Source: Cylindrodendrum hubeiense (Eukaryota > Ascomycota > Sordariomycetes > Hypocreales > Nectriaceae). Taken from it: a stretch of DNA of 64,000 nucleotides. Below the pieces are notes generated by a model that ran no database searches, was not told where the DNA came from, and saw only the letters and a list, made by a program, of their open reading frames with translations. Made by a program: the position numbers and the translations under genes. This document shows positions 46,857-55,311 of the stretch, piece by piece. How positions within the stretch are numbered: the stretch's first letter is position 1; every line of letters begins with the position of its first letter. Location: contig JAANBB010000003.1 in the NCBI GenBank assembly GCA_014621425.1, positions 424,987 through 488,986 of the forward strand. Direction: 5' to 3'.

Positions 46857-47651
46857 CTAAATTTTACATCGAAATTTCTTCTCATGGTCCCGCTTGACTT
46901 TATACTTCTCAATAGACTTCTGGTACTCTTCGAATCCAAATCTTTCGGCATGAATAATGTTACATTCTCGGTCGTTGGCGTCGAGCAAAGATTGTAGTAC
47001 CGGCTCTTTCATTAATTTCTTAGTTGCCATCAGAGATCCTGGCGGCGATTCTGAAATCGCCGTGGCTATCTCGATGACGCGTTGCAAGAAATTATCCTTC
47101 GGAATGATCTTATTGATCAGGCCAAGTCTTTGCGCTTCTTGTGCCGTTAATCGTTCTCCGGCAAGGAAAAGAGCCGCGGCCCTCTGGTGACCCATAAGTG
47201 AGGGAAATGAGAAACTTGATGCTCCCTCTGCCGCCATGCCCCATTTGACAAATGGTGTGAAGAAATAGGCGTCGGGTACAGAGTAGACCAAATCGTATAA
47301 TGCAAGACTGCTGACGCCATATCCAACAGCTGGCCCATTGACGGCGGCGATCAAGACCTTTCTTGACAAAATAAGGATTCTGTTAAGCTCATGAAAATCG
47401 GATCCTGTCGCAAATGACATGCCATCGGTATGCATTAGGTCCATACCAGTGCAAAAGAATTTGCCCTCACCGGAATGGATGATGATGCGGACTTCTGTCT
47501 GATCGTTGACCCATTTCAAGGCTGAAACTAGTTCCGATAGAAGCTGTGGATGTAACGAGTTCCCTGATTGTGGCCTATTGAGTTTCACAAACGCAATGCG
47601 GTTACGTTGAGTGAGCTGCACAAGTACATTTCTGTATGTAGGCGGCTCCAT
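46857..47651 (-). CDS. Enoyl-CoA hydratase/isomerase (crotonase family)
   Basis: A single-exon gene of 264 residues, the normal length. Crotonase features: FVKLNRPQSGNSLH, then GKFFCTGMDL, then AAVNGPAVGYG forming the CoA oxyanion site, then FVKWGMAAEGASSFSFP and GERLTAQEAQRLGLIN. The Glu in AAEGASS aligns with the position of the isomerase acid, so delta3-delta2-enoyl-CoA isomerase activity is as likely as hydratase activity. The C terminus CKI is a weaker variant of a type 1 peroxisomal signal. With the AKL-ending CoA ligase at 36792-39000 it suggests peroxisomal breakdown of an acyl-CoA. The exact reaction is not decided. Confidence 0.92.
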   Translation of the reverse strand: MEPPTYRNVLVQLTQRNRIAFVKLNRPQSGNSLHPQLLSELVSALKWVNDQTEVRIIIHSGEGKFFCTGMDLMHTDGMSFATGSDFHELNRILILSRKVLIAAVNGPAVGYGVSSLALYDLVYSVPDAYFFTPFVKWGMAAEGASSFSFPSLMGHQRAAALFLAGERLTAQEAQRLGLINKIIPKDNFLQRVIEIATAISESPPGSLMATKKLMKEPVLQSLLDANDRECNIIHAERFGFEEYQKSIEKYKVKRDHEKKFRCKI

Positions 47652-48447
47652 TGTGTCTTATGTTGGATTGATGAGTGTTATATGTCGCTCTCCTGGAGGA
47701 TTCACTCAGTGATAGGAAATCAGACCTACGATGTGCAGTTGGCTTTAACAATAGTCGCAGTCTGTTCTAAATTGTATGATAGAAGGATTTGATACTGTTC
47801 TGAGAATGGGTAAACAGAAGAATAATATGTGACAGTGCAGCTTTGACAGAGCCGTGGACAGAATTCGCATTCCGGGAGCGAGGGGGCCGGACCAGTGCCT
47901 AGTGGTAAAGGTTCCCTAACTAAGTTAGCCGAGGGTCACGTCATTTTAGAGCCCCGCATAAGGAGAGTGGCAGCTCAGCCCGCGAGCATGCCGGTCCTCC
48001 GGACCGTATCCGTCCGGCCCCTGTCAGTTTGGCGAAGGTGCATGGTGACTCGTTCGAAAACAGCCGGTTGCGGACCGGTGCCCATAGTTGTACAACGCCG
48101 GAGGGGAATCTGCATCAGCCCCATTCCGGGCGGTTAATATGTGCGTGTTAAATAGTGCGAGTCAGTGAGGGTAATGAGCGCGAACAGAATTGAAGAGGGA
48201 TAATGAAAATAGTCCTAATCACGTATCAAGAGGCACCACTTATTTGTGCACGCAACTGCGCTCGGATTTCCATGGCGAGAAATGCGTTTTAAATAATATG
48301 AAAAATGATCAAGGAGAAGGAAATACCTGAGATGTAACTAATAGGCGTATATTAAAGACGTAATTCAAGTAATATGTGACTGCAGATACATAGGCTTACA
48401 GAAGCCAACAAAAGAAAAAGGAATGAATAAAAAAAAAGATAAGGAGA
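47652..48447. promoter_or_regulatory. Intergenic, 796 bp, promoter of the enoyl-CoA hydratase gene
   Basis: It holds CCGGACC at 47887-47893 and 47999-48005, the latter preceded by GGTCC at 47993 in a near-palindrome, plus GTCCGG at 48012 and CGGACC at 48071. No gene was recognised. Confidence 0.5.
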
Positions 48448-48790
48448 TTAAGCACAGTTGAAGTCGACAGCATCGCCACTATCGCCGCAAGCCACATCAA
48501 CTACAGCGTTCTACGGATAGGGTCACAGAATGGGATTTTGCGTAGCATCATTCTGGTCAGTGATGGTGTATGGCGTGCTCTCTGGGACAATACCATTTTC
48601 TACCCAAGGCCGTAATTGGTCAACGAGATTCGTGGGTTGCCAAGCCTTGCCACTAAAACAGTGACCAAATCCCAGCGCCTCATAGTAACGATAGAGATCC
48701 CTGGCGGTGCCCACGGTGAGGTTTACTGCGCTGTAGTATTTCTCACTACCCTGAATAGGAATGACATTGTCGGCTTACGTCCGTCGAGTA
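48448..48790 (-). pseudogene. Remnant of a tannase/feruloyl esterase, C-terminal end only
   Basis: One frame on the minus strand reads the characteristic tannase-family C terminus: ADNVIPIQGSEKYY, then DLYRYYEALGFGHCFSG, PTNLVDQLRPWVENG, and after two stops NAVVDVACGDSGDAVDFNC. In-frame stops are at 48775-48777, 48523-48525 and 48511-48513. The catalytic His of the family lies in GHC. The family's catalytic Ser region and N terminus were not found upstream. Tannases and feruloyl esterases are secreted enzymes that cleave aromatic esters. This copy cannot give a working protein. Confidence 0.8.
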
Positions 48791-50911
48791 AGACCTTTGT
48801 TAGTTGCAACACAGATTAGATGTGTAGGGCTAACTTATAATATCATGAAAGGTAAAAACACTCCCTCCAGTTTTGCGGAAACTAGACAAATCAAGATCGC
48901 CGAACCGAATATGAGAATCGTGTATAGACTACTTGCTCGGGGCAGAGAGTCTAACAAATTATTTCCTGACGAGGTTTGTGAAGTCGAAGTAAGGGTCCTT
49001 CGCCACGAATAATTGAAGGCACTATAATCCAAGAATACTGAGCAAGCCGACGCAAGATTCCCAAGTAAAGTTGGTTATAGTGATTATAGGTTGGCCATAC
49101 GATGCTGGGAATATCCGGGTCAGGTCACTCCCCGGCACGGCAGGATCCCGAACCATCTTGATTTGCCATTTTTGTGACTATTCTGGCCCATGTGACATTG
49201 ACGACAACTGCGGCCACATCTGTGACTCGATACTGGTGTTAGTTCGCTTGCAATGTATAATCTTGTCAGCCATTGAGTAGGGCTTGAATTAGTTCAGACA
49301 TTCAACTCCCTTGCCAATGATATTATCCTCAACTCCATGCAGGCCGTCACAGATGGGTAGCAGCTACTATGAAACCAAGGTCGCCAGGACAGGGATATTT
49401 TTACCTTACTGATAACCTGCTGAAGCCGTTGGCTATTGAGGAAGAAATTGACCTAATCGATGACTGTTCCACCAGCTGCCGTCGTATGCGTTGGGTACCG
49501 TTCCGCGAGCATAAGGCCCTGCCTTCCAGCTTCGTAACAGCCGCTCCAATACAGACAATCAGCGCGTGTCTCATTAGCTCCTGATGACAGATCTGGAGAT
49601 CATGTTCAGGTAGGGGTACCTTGGGGGTATGCTGCTGTTTCATGAGCCCAGAAAAACGCGGTGAATGTAAGATAAATATACCTGGTCATTCAAAGATACA
49701 GACACCAGGTTATTCAGGACGTACAGATTCAAATTACCCACACTAACCGTTGCCCGCGTTGAATTTTCCAGAGAGCCCAAGGGAAAAAGGCCAGCGACAG
49801 TCGTCGAGGTTGCATATGCGTTGGCTAACGCGCGAGGCGGCCGCTGCGCCAGCCATTAATTAGCACCGGTTCCTTACTAAGACCTTATATCATCCATATT
49901 TAATGGAACGGTTGAAGGGGTAGCCGCTTGCTTCTACACTAAACAACATCACCAACTCATTGCCCTCCGTCTTCGATGCTAAATAAAACGCGGTGGATAG
50001 TGTTGAATCGGATCCGGACAGCTGTGACTATCTGGCACTTCGATGCATTGGCAAGACTGACAAGTGTCCAGATGTCGGAGGCCCTCGCATTGTTACACCT
50101 ATAACCTGTTCATTGTGCAGGTAACTGTAGGTATAATTTCGCTTGAAGGCAGAAATTGCACTCACCTAAGCCATCTATGTCACTGTGGAACGGTGCAAAT
50201 AAGACTGGCGGCTCACTGATATCACGTGGGCCTAGTCACGATCCCATCTACATGGGCTCTGTAACCGCCGTCGCCATCATCCCGACATCCCGCAATGCGA
50301 CCACCGGCCCCTCCTCACATTCGTGACATCACCCTTGTTGAATTTATCTGACACAATTCGTCCCAGCCTCAGTAGTTCGACGAGAAAAGTCGATGCAGCG
50401 CGCGACGCCTTGGCTTATGACGCAATGATCAAAAAGCAAGGTGATGACAACTTCGCCAAATCCACATGCCAGGCCAGGGAGCGTACCTTAACCTGCCTCG
50501 GGCCATGGACTATTATTTCTTGACAGATTGCTAGCCGGATCGGAACAAGATGAGAAAGCCACTCACTGGCAGTGTGCCTGGGTTCGACGACCAAGCGGTC
50601 CTCCACACCTGCACAGCCGGCTGTGCAAATAAGATCCGTTATGTAAGTAGAATACATCCACAGCACCTCATGCCCGGGGTGCACGAGTCACATGACCTTG
50701 TTTGCACCGCCCAGGGTGCAGGTACGGGTCATCTGGCCAGCTGTCTGATGCCTTTTTATCCACACAGGCTTGCTTCTACAGTAACAATTCTGACAAGTGC
50801 ACGTTAACCAAACGCTGAAATCAGAGAAGCCGAACACTACCACTGCCCAGGGCTCATGCACCAAGCTCATGCCTGCGAGTATACCCAGCCAAAGCAGATA
50901 GCCATTTCAAC
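48791..50911. other. Gene-poor stretch, about 2.1 kb
   Basis: Only short open stretches with no recognisable domain were seen. Some of it may be further decayed tannase or other lost gene sequence, but I could not align it. The right part holds the promoter of the F-box gene at 50912. Confidence 0.4.
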
Positions 50912-52399
50912 ATGTCACTCCCGCCAGAGATTCGAGATGAAATTGCCGGCTTCCTCATGAATTTACAACATAGGCCCTCACACTCATGGAGTAACGTCAC
51001 CCACGACGATCACTTTTATCATCTCTTAGCAAAGGAAAGCCCCTTTAGAAGGTTTCCTCGGCAAGAGGTTGGCTTTGAAGTGTCAATCTTGCTCAATCTG
51101 CGCCTCGTCTGTCGCGACTGGCACCAGACTGCCACGGTCCTCCTCAGGCAGCATTGTTGGTGGCCACTCAAGTTTGACTACGTTCCGTCTCTGGAAAGGG
51201 CACTGGACTTGTGCCTCGCGAGCGATACGCGCTGTTCAGGCATTGCGAAACTGGACTTGACGGACATCTGGGATGTCCTGACAGCCCGTCGAGCTTGGGA
51301 AGGCCAGTGGCTCCCTGATACGGAGAACCCTCATCCGAAGTTCACTGATCGTCCCCAGTACAAGAACGGATTCCTACCGCGCGAGGATGGGAGGCAGCTC
51401 CAGATGCACTACGACAAGACTACTGAACATAGAATTATGCGCGGGTTGTTTGACAATTTAGGACGAATTCACGGGCTCAGTCTTGCCTTCCCAGGAGCGG
51501 CATATGAAGAGTACCCGCAGCCATGGGCTGAATGCTACGACAGCATCGCGCTTGATGAAGTCGCCGCCACTGTTCAGTACGGGCTGGCGTCGGCCGCCTT
51601 TGAGCACCTTGTACAGCTCCGCCTGCAGATCCCGTGTACCCGAGATATGCACCGGTTCACGCATACTATGTTAAGCGAAGCACGCGGTCGACTGAGACAC
51701 TTTGATGTCTGCATCGTCGACGAGACCGATGACGCTGGTAATAGCCGCATCGAAAACACGGCTGATTGGGGTGATGACGTTGCTGACGGGATGGCATCTC
51801 CGGGCTCAATTCCAGCGAGCAACCTGCAGTCTGAGTTCCCCAACAGGGCACATCAGACTCATCTTTGGGACTTTGTGGCGTCTTGCGCCAACCTTGAGTC
51901 TCTTTCCATCACAGCGACCCATTATCTCGACCTGGACCAGCTCAACTGGCCCAGGCCGTCCCAGTCCCGCGGACTCCGCGCTTTGTCTCTCGACAGAGTC
52001 TGGACCAGCATCCCCTCTATCATCGCACTGTTACGTCCAAACCTTGATGCCAAAGGCCCGGCACAGTTGCGATTCCTTTACTTACAAGATGTGAAAGTCT
52101 ATGCGGGCGGCGGCAACTGGTCCGACCTGTTCGCCTACCTGGGCAGCGACTGTCCGGACCTGGCCCTGTGCGTCGTGAAGCAGCTCACCTATTTTTCGGC
52201 ACACCCCAACTATGAATCTATCCCCAGGATATGGGAAGACTACCGCGAGGTTTGGAGCTTGAGGGACGAGGACGTGGATAAACTGCGTGATCTGACACGG
52301 CAACTGGTTCGGAAGGCGGGTGGGAGAGGAATGTACTCGGACAGTATGGAAGCCTTCTTTGAGGAAGAAGAAGAAGACGAGAAAGGGGAAGCAATTTAG
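50912..52399 (+). CDS. F-box-like protein of unknown target
   Basis: A single-exon gene of 495 residues. The N terminus MSLPPEIRDEIAGFL followed by LNLRLVCRDWHQTATVLL (about residues 60-80) resembles an F-box split by an insert, as in many fungal F-box proteins. The rest has LRR-like repeats with LRLQIP, FDVCIVDE, ANLESLSITATHYLDL and GLRALSLDRVW. The C terminus is strongly acidic (a run of Glu and Asp). F-box proteins bind SCF ubiquitin ligase through Skp1 and recruit substrates. Fungal genomes carry many such fast-evolving copies. The substrate is unknown. Confidence 0.75.
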   Translation: MSLPPEIRDEIAGFLMNLQHRPSHSWSNVTHDDHFYHLLAKESPFRRFPRQEVGFEVSILLNLRLVCRDWHQTATVLLRQHCWWPLKFDYVPSLERALDLCLASDTRCSGIAKLDLTDIWDVLTARRAWEGQWLPDTENPHPKFTDRPQYKNGFLPREDGRQLQMHYDKTTEHRIMRGLFDNLGRIHGLSLAFPGAAYEEYPQPWAECYDSIALDEVAATVQYGLASAAFEHLVQLRLQIPCTRDMHRFTHTMLSEARGRLRHFDVCIVDETDDAGNSRIENTADWGDDVADGMASPGSIPASNLQSEFPNRAHQTHLWDFVASCANLESLSITATHYLDLDQLNWPRPSQSRGLRALSLDRVWTSIPSIIALLRPNLDAKGPAQLRFLYLQDVKVYAGGGNWSDLFAYLGSDCPDLALCVVKQLTYFSAHPNYESIPRIWEDYREVWSLRDEDVDKLRDLTRQLVRKAGGRGMYSDSMEAFFEEEEEDEKGEAI

Positions 52400-52704
52400 T
52401 TTGCTGTGGAAATTAAACTTAGATTTAATCTTACTTTAATAGAAGGGTTAGTGTATTGAAAAGCGGTCTCTTTCTGAAGAAAAAGAACTGAGGTAAATAA
52501 TTATCAAGATTACTCCTAATCCTAGTAGTACTTATCTCTTTAATATACCGTGATACTGTCTCTCTCACCCGTTCTACCCTGCATATCATAGAAAAACATC
52601 TCGCAAAGCCCGCCTTTCCTCCGTCGGAATTTGCGATAAAAAGCCTAGACAGTGTGCCCGTTGCAGGCAATAGTCGAACCACAACAGCAAGTCCTACAAA
52701 AAGA
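52400..52704. other. Convergent AT-rich intergenic, 305 bp
   Basis: It lies between the 3' ends of the F-box gene and the alpha/beta hydrolase. No feature was recognised. Confidence 0.5.
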
Positions 52705-53898
52705 TCAAAGCCCATTTCTAGTCAAGAAATCGAATGTGACCTGGTAGCCAGCAGTAGCATTATTGTGGAGCGTAAAAGCATGGCCAGTGTTCGGCTGTAT
52801 GTAGGCCTCGATAGTAGCGGCATTGGGGTAGGTGTTATTAGCAGCCGTGGCGTTGAATATTCCCTTGCAGTCACCGCCACAAATGTAAAAATCGAACTCA
52901 GCCAGCATATATTGCACCGGTGCTTTAAGGGAAGGGCCCGGGAGCCCTAGGACATGATAAGCAGAGGCGAGTTCCCCGACCGGGACCGGCTGCTTAATGG
53001 CATCTCCATATTCGAGCATTCCCTTGGTGTACGCAGTGTGAACATCACCAGCGAAGAAAATGTTCTGGATGCCACTCTTTTGACAGACAACGTAACCACT
53101 TGTCCGGTTAAAGGGGGGGCAACTCGTGGCGGCGTAATCAACACCCCACGACGCCATCCCACTTTTGCCGAGGTATTGGTTCAAAACGTAGCCAGTGATG
53201 ATTGCCCCGTCAGTTAGGTCACCGTACTTGGCAATGAATGCAGAGGTGAGAACGGATCCCCAACTGTGTCCAACGTGTACGACCTTGCTTGGCATTTCGA
53301 CCTTGTTGAGTGCTGTGAAGGTAGGTTTTGCGCGCCGAGCGAAGCGATACAGGGTGCCATTGCGTGCCATCAAGGTCAGTTGTCGAAGTATTTCCACTTC
53401 CAGAGGCGCTTGAACCACATCATACGCGTCTGGTTTATCAGATTCACCAACTCCCAGACGATCGTATGTAAAGATGGAGTACCCTTCCTTGAGTGATGCT
53501 TCAACATAAGACAGTTCCTCGCGGTCTAGTTCAGGGTCCCAATATCTGGAGTCGTAATGAACTCCATGAGTGGCAATCTGCAGAATGTCCTTTTTCTTGT
53601 TGAAAAACTTGGGAATACACAGTTGGGCATGAATGTTGAAGGTACCGGATGTCGTAGTGTTCTTGATGATCCTTTGGTCATATCCTGGAGTGCTCCAGGT
53701 ATCCGAATATATTGCCCAGGCTCTCGCTTCAATATTATTGTCCACTCTTGGTATGTCGTAGATTGCGCTGTCTGCGGTGGCAAACACTGGGATATCTAGT
53801 TGTGTACAGAATCCATGGGTTCGATTGAAGGAATCGATTGTTGAAGCCTTGCTACTACGAATAAGGAGCAAGACTGCTGCGACGAGAAGGGAGGCCAT
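52705..53898 (-). CDS. Secreted alpha/beta-hydrolase
   Basis: A single-exon gene; the ATG at 53898 gives 397 residues with a clean signal peptide (MASLLVAAVLLLIRSSKA). A longer open frame upstream would bury this signal and starts before the TATA box, so it is rejected. Nucleophile Ser212 is in the elbow GHSWGS, an HG oxyanion motif is at about 111, YDRLGVGESDKP resembles the typical strand-turn before the cap, and a late His lies in NTGHAF. At least five N-glycosylation sequons (such as NRT, NTT, NGT, NAT) fit secretion. It probably cleaves an ester outside the cell. The substrate is unknown. Confidence 0.9.
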   Translation of the reverse strand: MASLLVAAVLLLIRSSKASTIDSFNRTHGFCTQLDIPVFATADSAIYDIPRVDNNIEARAWAIYSDTWSTPGYDQRIIKNTTTSGTFNIHAQLCIPKFFNKKKDILQIATHGVHYDSRYWDPELDREELSYVEASLKEGYSIFTYDRLGVGESDKPDAYDVVQAPLEVEILRQLTLMARNGTLYRFARRAKPTFTALNKVEMPSKVVHVGHSWGSVLTSAFIAKYGDLTDGAIITGYVLNQYLGKSGMASWGVDYAATSCPPFNRTSGYVVCQKSGIQNIFFAGDVHTAYTKGMLEYGDAIKQPVPVGELASAYHVLGLPGPSLKAPVQYMLAEFDFYICGGDCKGIFNATAANNTYPNAATIEAYIQPNTGHAFTLHNNATAGYQVTFDFLTRNGL

Positions 53899-53991
53899 TG
53901 TAGAGGAAGAAGAGATAATGGTGATGTCGATTGGGGATGTTTTGAACAATGTTTGAATAGAAGTAATAAATAATGAGAGCAGAACCAGTGG

Positions 53992-53999
53992 TTTATATA
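53992..53999 (-). promoter_or_regulatory. TATA box of the alpha/beta-hydrolase gene
   Basis: TATATAAA on the minus strand, 94 bp upstream of the ATG at 53898. It supports the shorter start. Confidence 0.6.
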
Positions 54000-54156
54000 C
54001 ACGCAGAGTGTAATTTGTCCCCATATCAATCTTTCGGGTGAAACCTTCAAGCAAGCAAACTTGTTCTGACGCGTTGGTAGCATTGATGACTGTCTCCATT
54101 AAACCCGCCAATGAACTTGAGGTGGGCGTATTTGAAGAGGCTGTGTTAGAATAAAC

Positions 54157-54477
54157 GCCAAGTAAGATTTTAGCACAACCACGCTACGTCATTAAAATGG
54201 TTGGTTGAGTTCTCAGCCCGAAATAATAGGATTGAAGAATACACCGAAGGCTAATGGCAAAAGAATGATTTGGAATTCTGCTCAAAAAGGAAAGAGAAAT
54301 CGGCCGACTTATTGATGCCAAGGCGGACTTTAGCACAGCCCTAGCACGTCACATCAGGACAGGTCTGTTGACGACTAAGCCCGAGATAATGAGGCTGGGG
54401 AAATGGACCAAAAGCTGACAGTGAAATGGTGATTTGGAATGCTTCCAAAGAGGAAGCGACCGAGCGAGTTATTAATT
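54157..54477. repeat. Diverged 160-bp tandem duplication
   Basis: Two copies start at 54157 and 54317. Shared landmarks in the same order: GCCAAG, then TTTAGCACA, CACGTCA/TACGTCA, AGCCCGA, ATAATAGGATTG against ATAATGAGGCTG, ATGATTTGGAAT against GTGATTTGGAAT, and AAAGAG. The copies differ by many substitutions and a few small indels, so the duplication is old. It lies in the promoter between two genes. Confidence 0.8.
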
Positions 54478-55311
54478 GGGCCCCTCTGTGAATTTGCAGC
54501 AGATGCATCAGCCACAACGACCACGTACGTCAATGCGTACAGAGGACGGACTACAGTCTGAACTCATCAAATTCAACGCACGGACCAGATTCCGGCAGCC
54601 CGAGGGCAAAAGCAGCGGCGTATGTTTGATAAAGAAGAAAAAGGGGATTAGCCGGCCAGAAATAATAACTGTAACTTGTTAAAATAATTTGATCGGGCTG
54701 TGGATATGCTTAAGGCCTGTGTCAATATTTGACATTGGTGGTGCTTTGATTGCATGCCAGGTGCTAGTGTGGGTTGGCGCTGAGCCTCCAGGGGTTAATT
54801 AGTGGGCAGACATGACCCAGCGCCCTTAATAGTGGGGTCCCGCTTGGCTGACTCTATCACGACTTCATTTGGGCAAATGTTACAGCACTCGCAAGAGATC
54901 ATTGCAGTTTTTCTGAAAGCGTCAGTCATGCCTTTGAATAAACCCAGTACTGATTACTGTTCCTTTGTCAAGCCGGAATGACACTCCTCTCTGGCTCTGT
55001 GAAGTGCTTTTCAGGATGATTTGACTTGTGGAAATTAAGGCACCAAGGCACACCTAGATCCTTGCTTGTGGCTGTCTTGAATGCTTCACATCCAGTCAAT
55101 TGTCACGGTAAGGCTGATTTGTCGCTGAACTATTTGCTCTTGCAGGCGCCACCAGCCTGATTGGCAAGAGGTGTCCAGAGCCTCGATGTCCCAGCTGACA
55201 AAATCAGGCTGCGGGACTGCAATCTCTGCGTTCTGTTTTTTTTGTGTCAAAATCTCAAAATTCTTCACCTTCGTTTCCAAAACTGTCGTCGTTTCTGTGT
55301 AAACATTCAAC

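Larger units (their letters stand above)
53899..55311. promoter_or_regulatory. Divergent intergenic region, 1413 bp
   Basis: It separates the hydrolase (-) and the RBR gene (+). Besides the TATA box and the 160-bp tandem duplication, nothing was recognised. Confidence 0.5.

Noticed and set aside
49401..49643. Possible upstream part of the tannase remnant
   Set aside because: I searched the minus-strand reading for the family's Ser and N-terminal motifs and found none, so the pseudogene is limited to 48448-48790.
53899..54111. Longer start of the alpha/beta-hydrolase at 54111
   Set aside because: It would place 71 residues before a clear signal peptide and begin upstream of a TATATAAA box; the ATG at 53898 explains both.
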